Shown piece after piece: positions 43,398 to 51,086 of a stretch of 64,000 nt of DNA (positions are counted from its first letter, which is position 1; the number at the start of each line of letters is the position of its first letter). The DNA is from JAPUDS01 sp964536265 (GTDB taxonomy: Bacteria > Patescibacteriota > Saccharimonadia > Saccharimonadales > Saccharimonadaceae): assembly GCA_964536265.1 (NCBI GenBank), contig CAZHVV010000003.1, forward strand, positions 1 through 64,000, given 5' to 3'. The translations under genes were made by a program, and so were the position numbers. The notes under the pieces were generated by a model, which had not been told where the DNA came from, ran no database searches, and saw nothing but the letters and a program-made list of their open reading frames with translations.

Positions 43398-43886
43398 CTA
43401 GTACTCTTTGGAATGTTTTTTGCGTGACGACTTAAGATTATGTGTCAACCAACTATCAACAACAGCAGCAGTTACTGCACATGCAAGTAACAGGCTCTGA
43501 TTCGCAGCCACAAAATCGAGCATTGGTCGAACCGCCCCTTCTATCGGCAAACTTGTCGTTAGCGGACCAAGTACTAACAATGTGGCCATCAGCCCGAACG
43601 CCAATGCACCAAAGAAAGCCGTTCGCTTACTAGAATATGACGGCCCACTCATCAGTAAGACGATTGCCGGTAGTAATATGAGCACGACTCGTGCCGCAGT
43701 CAGTGAACTGAGCGGCTCAACTGGTACATCGAGTTTATCAAAATAACGCGCAACTTCACGGCTCAGCTGATCTGCTAACAGCGCACCTGCAGCAAGGGCC
43801 AACCCAAGCGTACCAAAGCGACGCTTGGACAGAAACGCAAGCGCAAACAAAGCAAGAAACAATACGATAATAACGACAAGCGTCAT
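43398..43886 (-). CDS. Unknown membrane protein, 4-5 helices
   Basis: 162 residues. Hydrophobic segments lie near 2-20, 26-42, 64-80, 88-106 and 127-148, with an amphipathic loop LSREVARYFDKLDVPVEPL between the second and third. The C-terminus is basic (KSSRKKHSKEY). The layout recalls CvpA-type proteins, but I see no decisive motif. Leaderless: TATGAT ends 6 nt before the ATG. It is 40 bp downstream of the ATP-grasp cluster's last gene. Confidence 0.65.
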   Translation of the reverse strand: MTLVVIIVLFLALFALAFLSKRRFGTLGLALAAGALLADQLSREVARYFDKLDVPVEPLSSLTAARVVLILLPAIVLLMSGPSYSSKRTAFFGALAFGLMATLLVLGPLTTSLPIEGAVRPMLDFVAANQSLLLACAVTAAVVDSWLTHNLKSSRKKHSKEY

Positions 43887-43892
43887 GCCACT

Positions 43893-43898
43893 ATCATA
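43893..43898 (-). promoter_or_regulatory. -10 box TATGAT, leaderless promoter
   Basis: Ends 6 nt before ATG 43886. Confidence 0.5.
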
Positions 43899-43929
43899 TC
43901 ACGCGATGAGTTGAGGTGAAACGTACGGA

Positions 43930-44838
43930 CTACGCGCCGATTTTATCTTTTTTCGGACGACGTTTCGCATTGATTTCGAGATATTCAATAACTTTCGTCG
44001 CAACGTCTCGCCCAGTTATGAGTTCAGGTGTTTTGAGACTTGCTGACGAGTTAACTTCAAGTACGAGAGGACCACGTTCTGAACGCATCATATCAACACC
44101 ACAGAACGTCGTTAGTCCCATAGCCTTTGCTGCTTTGATTGCAGTCTTGCGCTCTTCATCGGTCAACTTCACAGCACGACCTTCGCCGCCCTGGTGAGTA
44201 TTGCTGCGAAAATCCCCATCTAAGCTTTGTCGCTTGACGCTGGCAACAACACGGCCACCAACGACGAGCGCCCGGATGTCTTCACCAGCCGATTCTTTCA
44301 CAAATTCCTGTACCAGGAAGTTCACGCCTTCAACATAGAAGGCTTGCATAACAGCTTTAGCTGCCTTAGGTGTTTCGGCTAATACGACACCGTTACCGTG
44401 TGTGCCTCGTGCGACTTTGATAATAAGCGGCGTACCACCAGCAAGTTCTATAACGTCTTCAAAGTTCGCCGTTTCACGAGCAAAAACCGTCTTTGGAATA
44501 CCAACTCCAGCTTTTGCAAGCACTTGGTAGGCACGTAACTTATCGCGTGAACGGTTAATTGCAATCGAGCTCGCTGTTGTGAGTGATCCTTGCGCCTCAA
44601 ACTGACGCACCATAGCTGTACCATATTTAGTATAGCTCTGAGCAATCCGTGGGATGATTGCATCGAAATGCTCGAGCGACTCACCTTTATACCGAATTAC
44701 AGGTTTATCTTTTTCAACCGAAACATAACATTTCGCATAATTAACTACTCGTACATCATGTCCGCGCGCTTTGGCGGCTTCCTTAAGACGCTTCGTTGTG
44801 TAGTTTATTGAACCTTTCGATAAAATAGCGATTTTCAT
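43930..44838 (-). CDS. rimK: RimK-type ATP-grasp ligase
   Basis: 302 residues. It matches RimK throughout: pre-ATP-grasp domain (~1-90, with FDAIIPRIAQSYTKYGTAMVRQFE), ATP-grasp motifs IIKVARGTHGNGV (~137-149), LVQEFVKESAGEDIRALVV, the glycine-rich RSNTHQGGEGR loop and the Mg-binding LVLEVNSSASL. RimK adds glutamates to the C-terminus of ribosomal protein S6; relatives make poly-alpha-glutamate or ligate other amino acids. Here it is the last gene of a cluster of ATP-grasp enzymes and overlaps a RimB-like protease gene by ATGA, the pairing known from rim operons. An SD AGGAGG precedes it. The S6 target is inference. Confidence 0.9.
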   Translation of the reverse strand: MKIAILSKGSINYTTKRLKEAAKARGHDVRVVNYAKCYVSVEKDKPVIRYKGESLEHFDAIIPRIAQSYTKYGTAMVRQFEAQGSLTTASSIAINRSRDKLRAYQVLAKAGVGIPKTVFARETANFEDVIELAGGTPLIIKVARGTHGNGVVLAETPKAAKAVMQAFYVEGVNFLVQEFVKESAGEDIRALVVGGRVVASVKRQSLDGDFRSNTHQGGEGRAVKLTDEERKTAIKAAKAMGLTTFCGVDMMRSERGPLVLEVNSSASLKTPELITGRDVATKVIEYLEINAKRRPKKDKIGA

Positions 44839-45302
44839 ATATGCTCCTCCTTTAGGCCTGCTTGCAATATTTTTGAACGCTCGAGCTCTTTATCCCTTAA
44901 CGGTGAACCGAGCGACACGTCTACAATAAATTTGCGTAGTAATGTATTTCGGCCGATTAGTACTGGGTATACTTGTTTGCTTCGATCAGCAAGGGTAAAC
45001 GTGGCATAAATTCTACGTTTACGTATGATAATCGGTATCTTGATACGATATCTTACCTGTTCGTGGCCCATCGAACTAGCAACCCTGACTCGGTCATAAT
45101 GGGCAAATAATTGTTCCATAGGCTGTATCTTTTTGTTTCGATAACCGAATTGAACCTTCAGCCCACTTGGTGTCTCTTCGATATTTGTTGCCCATATCGA
45201 AGAGGTCTTTGCTCCTGTATCAATTCGAGCATGCAAAACCATACCCTGCAGCTCAGGAAATGTAACTTTTTCGACACGTCCGATTATGGTTTTTTCTTTC
45301 AT
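44835..45302 (-). CDS. RimB-like retropepsin-type aspartic protease (COG4067)
   Basis: About 155 residues from ATG 45302 (MKEKTIIGRVEKV). The RIDTGAKTSSIWA segment carries the DTG/A catalytic signature of the single-domain retropepsin-like family once called 'ATP-dependent zinc protease'. The fold continues with PVLIGRNTLL. In rim operons the homologue RimB trims or processes the glutamate tail made by RimK. A co-translated ligase and protease pair suggests a reversible modification. The TATAAT upstream leaves a leader of only a few bases. Confidence 0.85.
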   Translation of the reverse strand: MKEKTIIGRVEKVTFPELQGMVLHARIDTGAKTSSIWATNIEETPSGLKVQFGYRNKKIQPMEQLFAHYDRVRVASSMGHEQVRYRIKIPIIIRKRRIYATFTLADRSKQVYPVLIGRNTLLRKFIVDVSLGSPLRDKELERSKILQAGLKEEHI

Positions 45303-45321
45303 ATATTTTCTTATTATATCA

Positions 45322-46254
45322 TTATAATAATAAATAATCAACTAACGCCGTTACTGCACCCCTAGGTGTACCGAACTTTGGATCATCGTGCATGTCAATT
45401 CCAGGATTGGCATTTATTTCTATTACCCATAGATTATCATCACCATCCCACATAAAGTCTACGCCACATACACCCATCCTAAGCTCCTTAGCAATGGTTG
45501 TAGCAATAGATTTCATCTGTTCCGGAACTGAGTCTGTCATGTCCTCGGCACGCCCCCCAGTACTAAGATTTGGAACGCCTACTACCTGCACAGTCTCGCC
45601 GGCCATTGGTATAGTCTCGATATGCTCACCAAGATACATTTCAGAGATATCTAACGGGATATACTCCAGAGCTTTCGAATAATTTGACCCACGCTCAGGA
45701 TTCTTGTTTTCTTGCACTATGAGCTCACGGACTGAATGCGCACCGTCTCCCTTTACACACGCGGGTATTCGCTGAAGTGCGGCAACATACTTTCCATCGA
45801 TACATAACACTCTGTAGTCATCGCCCGATACCATTTGCTGTAATAATATTTTTTTGCCAAATTTCTCTGCATGCTTAACCGCTGCTGCAAGTTGTTCACT
45901 CGACTCTACCCCGAGTGTAATACCGTTGCCATGAGCTCCGTTAAGCGGTTTGACTGCAATAGGACGATACTGCTCGAGGAATTGTACAGCACTCGCTTCA
46001 CTATATTGCTGTGATGCAGGATGAGGCCAACCCATCTTTTGGCTTACTACGCTCGTAAGTGTTTTGTTTTCTGCAATAGCATATGCAATTGCTGGTTCTT
46101 TATCTCCTAACGTACTATGCAGTAAGTGCTGCTGTCCTTGATATTCATATTCGACAAGTGATGGATCAGTGTTAAGAATTTTTACAGGAATACCGCGTCG
46201 CTGTAATTCATAGTACACAAGGCGCATCGTGATCTTTAAATCATTTGGTTGCAT
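45322..46254 (-). CDS. ATP-grasp ligase D (CphA/GshF-like)
   Basis: About 310 residues from ATG 46254, which overlaps the end of ligase C by 14 bp. The ATP-grasp core has IAVKPLNGAHGNGITLGV, LLQQMVSGDDYRVLCIDG and the Mg-binding LWVIEINANPGID. The insert VKGDGAHSVRELIVQENKNPERG matches the substrate loop of cyanophycin-synthetase and GshF-type ATP-grasp domains, distinct from RimK. The usual partner domains (Mur ligase or glutamate-cysteine ligase) are missing. Substrate unknown. Confidence 0.85.
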   Translation of the reverse strand: MQPNDLKITMRLVYYELQRRGIPVKILNTDPSLVEYEYQGQQHLLHSTLGDKEPAIAYAIAENKTLTSVVSQKMGWPHPASQQYSEASAVQFLEQYRPIAVKPLNGAHGNGITLGVESSEQLAAAVKHAEKFGKKILLQQMVSGDDYRVLCIDGKYVAALQRIPACVKGDGAHSVRELIVQENKNPERGSNYSKALEYIPLDISEMYLGEHIETIPMAGETVQVVGVPNLSTGGRAEDMTDSVPEQMKSIATTIAKELRMGVCGVDFMWDGDDNLWVIEINANPGIDMHDDPKFGTPRGAVTALVDYLLL

Positions 46255-47155
46255 GGATACTGTCCAGTAATTCTTGAATGCCTGCTGCGTATGCATCCAT
46301 TTTTTCATCATTAAATGCGCCAGTCGCAACTTGTGGTGCACGGTTTACTTCAAGAATAAAATGCTCACCTGTTTGCTCGTTGATGATTAAATCAACTCCA
46401 GCGACCTGCAAACGTTCAAGCTTAGCTGCAGTCTCTGCATCCTTAATCATCTGGTCGGAAAGGTCAGATAGATTAACCATATGCGCGCTACCCCCCTTTG
46501 ACGTATTATTGAGATAAGCGCCTGGAGCGGCTTGACGTAGAAAAGCGAGCTTCACTTTGCCATTCAGTGTCAAAAGTCGGTAATCGCCATTATTAGGTAT
46601 ATACTCTTGAGCTATCATTGCTTTGTCACCGAGTGAGTTTAACTTCTCTTCGAACTCTTGCTGCGACTCTATCAAGTAGTTATCGTCACCTTTTTTTGCG
46701 ATGTCTGCCTTGAGCACTAATGGGAAGGTGAGCTTGACTCTGCGTATCGCTTCATCCATATTCTTCGACCCCTTCGTGTACACAGCCGTTGGGACTGGTA
46801 CAATACTTTGACGAGCGAATGAGCACGCCAGCTTGCCACGAGCTTCAGTCAATAGATATTCGTCGATAAACTTTACGCCTTTTTGCTTTAGGTAATGAGC
46901 CGCCGCCACACCCCACTCAAACCAATCTCCCACCGGTGGAAAAACGACCAGGTCAAATTCCGTAATTTCAAACCCTTGGGTATTGTCTTAAAATGCTGTC
47001 ATTTTATTGCCGGTAATATATGTCAATTCACTGAGCGCTGTAACACGTACCTGCGTATCCTTCAAGCGCTGTTCTGCGCCATCAGTTAGCCCAAACCAAT
47101 TGAATCCTTCGAGGTTTTCAGGCTTTTGGCTTACGATGATTAGTACTTTTTTCAA
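46241..47155 (-). pseudogene. ATP-grasp ligase C, interrupted by one in-frame TAA
   Basis: Reading from TTG 47155 (SD AAAGGA) gives a Rossmann-like pre-ATP-grasp segment of ~55 residues that ends at TAA 46990-46988. The same frame then continues without further stops (DNTQGFEITEFDLVVFPP) into a complete ATP-grasp domain: LVLKADIAKKGDDNYLI, IAQEYIPNNGDYRLLTLNG, NTSKGGSAHMV and HFILEVNRAPQV. There is no frameshift, so a single base explains the break. It may be a sequencing error, a strain-level null allele, or a two-part gene with restart near GTG 46933. The last 14 bp overlap ligase D. Confidence 0.8.
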
Positions 47156-47219
47156 TTTGCATGGTCCTTTCTGATACACTGTCAATTCTTAGTATAAAGT
47201 ATGGCAAGCATAGGCGCTC

Positions 47220-48278
47220 TTATCTTTTCGAGAGTCGAGCTAGTAATTCGGCGAGCATATGGCGTTGAATACGTGCATCCTCTGCTCCTTCTTCGTCAGT
47301 CACCATCATGGGGTCGCGAGTATTTATTTCACGTATCAGCAAATCAGGTTCATTGTGTCCAGGAAGGACTGTTTGGATAAAATCGATTGCAAAGTAACCA
47401 CCATGCACCCCAGCTTCCTTCAATAATCTCTGACTAACTGTATCGGCAATGTCCCACACTCTTTGCGGTACACTATTTTGATCAATCTCAGCCCATTTAT
47501 CTTCCTTATCCCGAAAAGCACGTCCAGTTGCATAATATTTAGCTTGAAGTGGTAGATTGGCATCTTGGTCAGTAACGAAGCAGTAAGCCCTCAGTTCTTG
47601 AGAGTGAGATCTTTGGAGTAATCCCTCTGCATATTCGGTACGACCTACTAAACCTTGCCATTTATAACCAGGTGCAAAAGTCTGAACCAATACATCATGG
47701 TTTGCTCGATTTGGTCGTGCCTGCAGCTCTGTTCGCATAGCAGCGACAGTTGTTCCTACCTCAGCACGACTAACAATTTTGCAGTCGCGAGATAACTGTG
47801 ACATATCGGCCTTCACGACAAAGGTACTGCCCTGCAATTTATTCATATCAGCCATGTGTGCGGTATCTCCTAAAATTGTCGGCGGCATAAACTCTCGCGC
47901 CAGTTTATATTGGCGCCACTTGCTTGCGCCAACTTCGCGTAGTCTTGGTCCGTTTAGCACATCAACCCCAGGGGTATCTTCAACTTCCTGTGGTGTGTTG
48001 ACGCGTGCTCGAATTACATTGACACCTCCGTCACCAAGTGGAAGTTCTATAGTAGTAGAACTATATTGGTTGTTGCTGCTACCCGTAATAGTGTGGACAT
48101 CAACTGTGCCGTTATCGGTATGATAAGCATCGATATTTGGAACTAACACTAATCCGATTCCTAGCTCACCCAGACGTTGTTGTACGAAGTTATTACCATA
48201 AGCACTCGGATCCGACTCAGACAAATTTCGGAAGTGCAGGGCTGTTTGTGTTTCATTATCACTGAGTGACGATGTCAT
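47220..48278 (-). CDS. Divergent ATP-grasp ligase B
   Basis: 352 residues. The ATP-grasp signs are weaker: STFVVKADMSQLSRDCKIV, VLVQTFAPGYKWQG, an ELRAYCFVTD strand and the terminal Mg site LLIREINTRDPMMV. Here Glu-x-Asn is kept, but the following Thr-Arg-Asp is unusual. About 110 N-terminal residues show no known domain. It has its own leaderless promoter (TATAAT 7 nt before the ATG) and lies between ligases A and C on the same strand. Substrate unknown. Confidence 0.75.
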   Translation of the reverse strand: MTSSLSDNETQTALHFRNLSESDPSAYGNNFVQQRLGELGIGLVLVPNIDAYHTDNGTVDVHTITGSSNNQYSSTTIELPLGDGGVNVIRARVNTPQEVEDTPGVDVLNGPRLREVGASKWRQYKLAREFMPPTILGDTAHMADMNKLQGSTFVVKADMSQLSRDCKIVSRAEVGTTVAAMRTELQARPNRANHDVLVQTFAPGYKWQGLVGRTEYAEGLLQRSHSQELRAYCFVTDQDANLPLQAKYYATGRAFRDKEDKWAEIDQNSVPQRVWDIADTVSQRLLKEAGVHGGYFAIDFIQTVLPGHNEPDLLIREINTRDPMMVTDEEGAEDARIQRHMLAELLARLSKR

Positions 48279-48285
48279 ATTGCCT

Positions 48286-48291
48286 ATTATA
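48286..48291 (-). promoter_or_regulatory. -10 box TATAAT, leaderless promoter of ligase B
   Basis: Ends 7 nt before ATG 48278. Confidence 0.6.
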
Positions 48292-48369
48292 GCAAATTTC
48301 TCTTATTTTGTCAATCGTCTCCAGACTCTCCCTGAACTTATGAGCTTAATCTAGAATTTACGCATGTAG

Positions 48370-49329
48370 TTAATCAGATAGTTTATCTAGCCAGTCACCG
48401 ATATGCGCTAAGATAGGAATATTTTGACGGTTTCGAGTACTATAGTACATCGTCAACGCCGGACCTGCATTACACTCTAAGAAACAATAGTTCGTATCGT
48501 TTGCAGGATGAGTGATATTCTGGATTAACATATCAACGCACAGCACGCCAGTACGTAAAGACTCTGCCATAGATACTGCAAGTCGTGTGTAGCTTTCATC
48601 GATATCATCCTTTACCTCATACAGTGATGCGCCTTTTCCCACTAAACTTGAAGTATTAATAGTAAGTTGTTGGCCAAGGCCAAGCACTTTACTAGCCATA
48701 TTTAGCATCATATTTGGGAGCGACACTGCTGGATACGTCAACATGCTTCCATTGTTCAGCTCCCTACGCTCTTCATTTTCATGGTCAATTAGTTGCCGGA
48801 GCGTCTGCTCACCATCGCCAATAAGACTGAGTTTTCTTTTTTCTATCACCGACACTAACGTAGTGCCGATAAATGTAAAACGGAATTCACTTCCACTACA
48901 CTGCTCCTGAACGAAAATGCTCGATGAGACCTTGTAAGCATTTTTCATAGCACTAGATAACTGCTGCTCATTATGTATACCTAGCGTCAACCCCCAGGAG
49001 CCCTGACTATCGGAGGGTTTTACGACGAGATATTCATACTTACGCAACAACGCAGTCACCTCTGAGAATTTATCACCCTGCCTTTGAAGCACGGTATGCG
49101 GAACATTAATCCCTAGACTCTTGGCCAGCCGATTGGTCAAGTCTTTATTCTTGATTAGTTTGAATTGTCGGTCATCTGTTTGTGGATAGTGAACTATCCC
49201 TCGTCTTGTAACCCATTCATAGCCAGAACGAACGAAATGCTCAAGTCTACGGTTATCTGAATCTGTGGACTGAAAGTTTTCCCAGCCTCTCTTTTCTAAT
49301 TCTTGCCTAATGAGGTCAATTGAAAGCAT
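48370..49329 (-). CDS. ATP-grasp ligase A (CphA/GshF-like)
   Basis: 319 residues. After a short N-terminal region, the ATP-grasp core reads FKLIKNKDLTNRLAKSLG, YLVVKPSDSQGSWGLTLG, IFVQEQCSGSEFRFTFIG, the loop LIGDGEQTLRQLIDHENEERR and the Mg site CFLECNAGPALTM. The GDGxxTLRQLI loop groups it with ligase D and with CphA/GshF-type domains. The gene begins 13 bp after the dnaJ stop on the same strand without an evident promoter of its own. It is probably cotranscribed with dnaJ and thus under HrcA control. Substrate unknown. Confidence 0.85.
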   Translation of the reverse strand: MLSIDLIRQELEKRGWENFQSTDSDNRRLEHFVRSGYEWVTRRGIVHYPQTDDRQFKLIKNKDLTNRLAKSLGINVPHTVLQRQGDKFSEVTALLRKYEYLVVKPSDSQGSWGLTLGIHNEQQLSSAMKNAYKVSSSIFVQEQCSGSEFRFTFIGTTLVSVIEKRKLSLIGDGEQTLRQLIDHENEERRELNNGSMLTYPAVSLPNMMLNMASKVLGLGQQLTINTSSLVGKGASLYEVKDDIDESYTRLAVSMAESLRTGVLCVDMLIQNITHPANDTNYCFLECNAGPALTMYYSTRNRQNIPILAHIGDWLDKLSD

Positions 49330-49342
49330 TTATGACAATTTC

Positions 49343-50440
49343 TTAGAAATAACTCTTCTTGGTTGATTTCCAGAAGTCTTCGAGCAGTTCTTTTTGCTTC
49401 TTTGAGAGTTTGGTTGGTGTGTCGACAACAACAGAGACAATATGAGCACCTCGAGAGCTTCCCTTTAGATGCGGAACACCGTGCCCAGACAGTTTGAAGT
49501 CGGTGCCACTCTGCGTACCAGATGGAATCTTCATGCGAACTTTTCCATCGACAGTTTCAACATCTATCTCCGTACCAAGTGAGGCTTCAACAATACCGAT
49601 ATGTTCTTCGCTCAAGATTAAGTCGCCCTCACGTGTGAACTTTTTGTGTGGTTTGACGCGCAGATGAACATAGAGGTCACCTTTCGGAGCATCGGCAGCA
49701 GCTTCACCACGTTCACGCAAGCGAATCGTCGCACCGTCATCAACGCCAGCAGGAACTTTCAGTGTGATTTCTTGACGCTTGCGTTCAGTGCCGCGCCCAC
49801 TACAAACTGTACAAACTCTTTCCGGAATCTTCCCGCGACCATGACAGGTTTGACAGACAACACCCTGCTGAATAGCGCCAAAAATCGTATTCATAATACG
49901 AGTTTGCTGGCCGGAGCCTTTACAGGTCGCACATGTTTTCAGTTCATAACCCGGCTCAACAGTACTACCTTTACAATGCGAGCATTCGTCTTCCATTGTG
50001 AGTGAGAGTTGTTTCTCGACACCGAAAATAGCTTCTTCGAATGTCAAGTCAAGATTTGTCTCAACATCACGACCTCGCTCTGGACCACGGCGTGACTGTG
50101 AGCCACCAAAGAATGAACCAAATATGTCACCAAGGCCACCTTCGCCAAAGTCGAAATTAACATTCTGACCGCCAAAACCTTCAAATGGATTCCCGCTATA
50201 GCCTGCACTACCGCCAGCTGCACCGCCAACTCCGGCATGGCCGAATTGGTCGTAACGCTGACGCTTTTGCTTGTCTTTCAGGACTTCATACGCTTCGCTT
50301 AGCTCTTTGAACTTCGTTTCGTCACCACCTTCTTTGTCGGGGTGATGTTTGACGGCAGCCTTGCGGTAGGCCTTTTTGATTTCATCGTCACTGGCGTTTT
50401 TGTCAACGCCAAGTACTTCGTAATAATCACGCTTATTCAT
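49343..50440 (-). CDS. dnaJ: Chaperone DnaJ
   Basis: 365-residue class I J-protein. J domain (~1-70) with HPD in VKHHPDKEGGD, Gly/Phe-rich linker (~75-125), four zinc-finger motifs CSHCKGS, CATCKGSG, CQTCHGRG and CTVCSGRG (~155-220), and two C-terminal beta domains. It recruits clients to DnaK. A CIRCE operator lies 20-46 bp upstream and TATACT ends 8 nt before the ATG, so it has its own HrcA-controlled, probably leaderless promoter. Ligase A follows after 13 bp. Confidence 0.97.
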   Translation of the reverse strand: MNKRDYYEVLGVDKNASDDEIKKAYRKAAVKHHPDKEGGDETKFKELSEAYEVLKDKQKRQRYDQFGHAGVGGAAGGSAGYSGNPFEGFGGQNVNFDFGEGGLGDIFGSFFGGSQSRRGPERGRDVETNLDLTFEEAIFGVEKQLSLTMEDECSHCKGSTVEPGYELKTCATCKGSGQQTRIMNTIFGAIQQGVVCQTCHGRGKIPERVCTVCSGRGTERKRQEITLKVPAGVDDGATIRLRERGEAAADAPKGDLYVHLRVKPHKKFTREGDLILSEEHIGIVEASLGTEIDVETVDGKVRMKIPSGTQSGTDFKLSGHGVPHLKGSSRGAHIVSVVVDTPTKLSKKQKELLEDFWKSTKKSYF

Positions 50441-50448
50441 CTGTTACT

Positions 50449-50454
50449 AGTATA
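50449..50454 (-). promoter_or_regulatory. -10 box TATACT, leaderless promoter of dnaJ
   Basis: Ends 8 nt before ATG 50440, adjacent to the CIRCE element. Confidence 0.6.
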
Positions 50455-50459
50455 AAAAA

Positions 50460-50486
50460 TTAGCACTCAAAAGTAAAGAGTGCTAG
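50460..50486. promoter_or_regulatory. CIRCE operator of dnaJ
   Basis: TTAGCACTC-N9-GAGTGCTAG, one mismatch from the consensus TTAGCACTC-N9-GAGTGCTAA. It covers the -20 to -46 region of dnaJ and the last bases of the small gene upstream. The regulator HrcA is encoded at 56397-57110. Confidence 0.9.
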
Positions 50487-50692
50487 TCCTTGCTAGTCGT
50501 ATCATCACTTTGCGGCGTTGTGGTATCGTCTTGCGGGACACCACCCGACTGAGCTGCCTTTTTCTCGACAATAGCTGCCGCATTCTCAACTTTCGCCGCT
50601 GCATCCTCAACGCTATCAATTGCGTTGTCGAGTAATTTCTCGACGTTGTCTATCTTTTCCGTAATTGAATCAAATATATCAAATAATCCCAT
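50483..50692 (-). CDS. Small acidic helical protein of unknown function
   Basis: 69 residues: an amphipathic N-terminus (MGLFDIFDSITEKIDNVEKL), an Ala/Val/Glu-rich helix and a Thr/Asp/Ser-rich tail. There is no membrane helix; the N-terminus could associate peripherally with membrane or form a coiled coil. Its last codons lie inside the dnaJ CIRCE. A diverged copy of its 5' end is found at 50995-51030. No family recognised. Confidence 0.6.
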   Translation of the reverse strand: MGLFDIFDSITEKIDNVEKLLDNAIDSVEDAAAKVENAAAIVEKKAAQSGGVPQDDTTTPQSDDTTSKD

Positions 50693-50727
50693 AGTGTACT
50701 TATTATCTCATACTAAGATATGTGTTA

Positions 50728-50733
50728 TATAAT
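50728..50733 (+). promoter_or_regulatory. -10 box TATAAT, leaderless promoter
   Basis: Ends 6 nt before ATG 50740. Confidence 0.55.
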
Positions 50734-50739
50734 GACGCC

Positions 50740-50988
50740 ATGGATAAGCTAAGTGCTAATACTCGCAGGAAACTGTATTGGTTAGGAAGAATTGTTCGCG
50801 CTATCTGCGGTACCATTTTAGTGCTCACGATAATTTGGTCATTGTCCTTGGGTGGTTTTGGTGTAATATTTTTCCTATTTATGTTCGGTGGGCTGAATTT
50901 AGTACTACTTGCCCTATTTTTTGTCGGGCACTACCTTGCGAGCAACAATAAGCTATATGCGCACTTCGATGGCCATTCTTTCAATTAA
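50740..50988 (+). CDS. Small two-helix membrane protein
   Basis: About 82 residues from ATG 50740, chosen from the -10 spacing. Basic start (MDKLSANTRRKLYW), then two hydrophobic segments (~15-36, ~38-62) and a polar tail. No motif. It is flanked on both sides by copies of the same promoter/start region (50676-50712 and 50995-51030), so it may have arrived with, or caused, that duplication. Confidence 0.6.
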   Translation: MDKLSANTRRKLYWLGRIVRAICGTILVLTIIWSLSLGGFGVIFFLFMFGGLNLVLLALFFVGHYLASNNKLYAHFDGHSFN

Positions 50989-50994
50989 CGTATC

Positions 50995-51030
50995 GAATAA
51001 TCCCATAGTATACGTGTTATCTCGCACGTA
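50995..51030 (-). repeat. Diverged duplicate of the 50692 gene's promoter and first codons
   Basis: On the minus strand this reads ...gtatactATGGGATTATTCGA, closely matching the 5' end of the 50483-50692 gene (gtacactATGGGATTATTTGA). After about six codons similarity ends. It is a truncated copy and not a working gene. Confidence 0.55.
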
Positions 51031-51086
51031 TTGTTAAAAGCTTTTGTTATTTCGCTATAACTATAATTTTCCTATAGACTATATAG

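Noticed and set aside
46988..46990. Stop-codon recoding as in SR1/Gracilibacteria
   Set aside because: That recoding is of TGA to glycine; this codon is TAA. TGA ends many genes here in tight ATGA overlaps, so the standard code applies.
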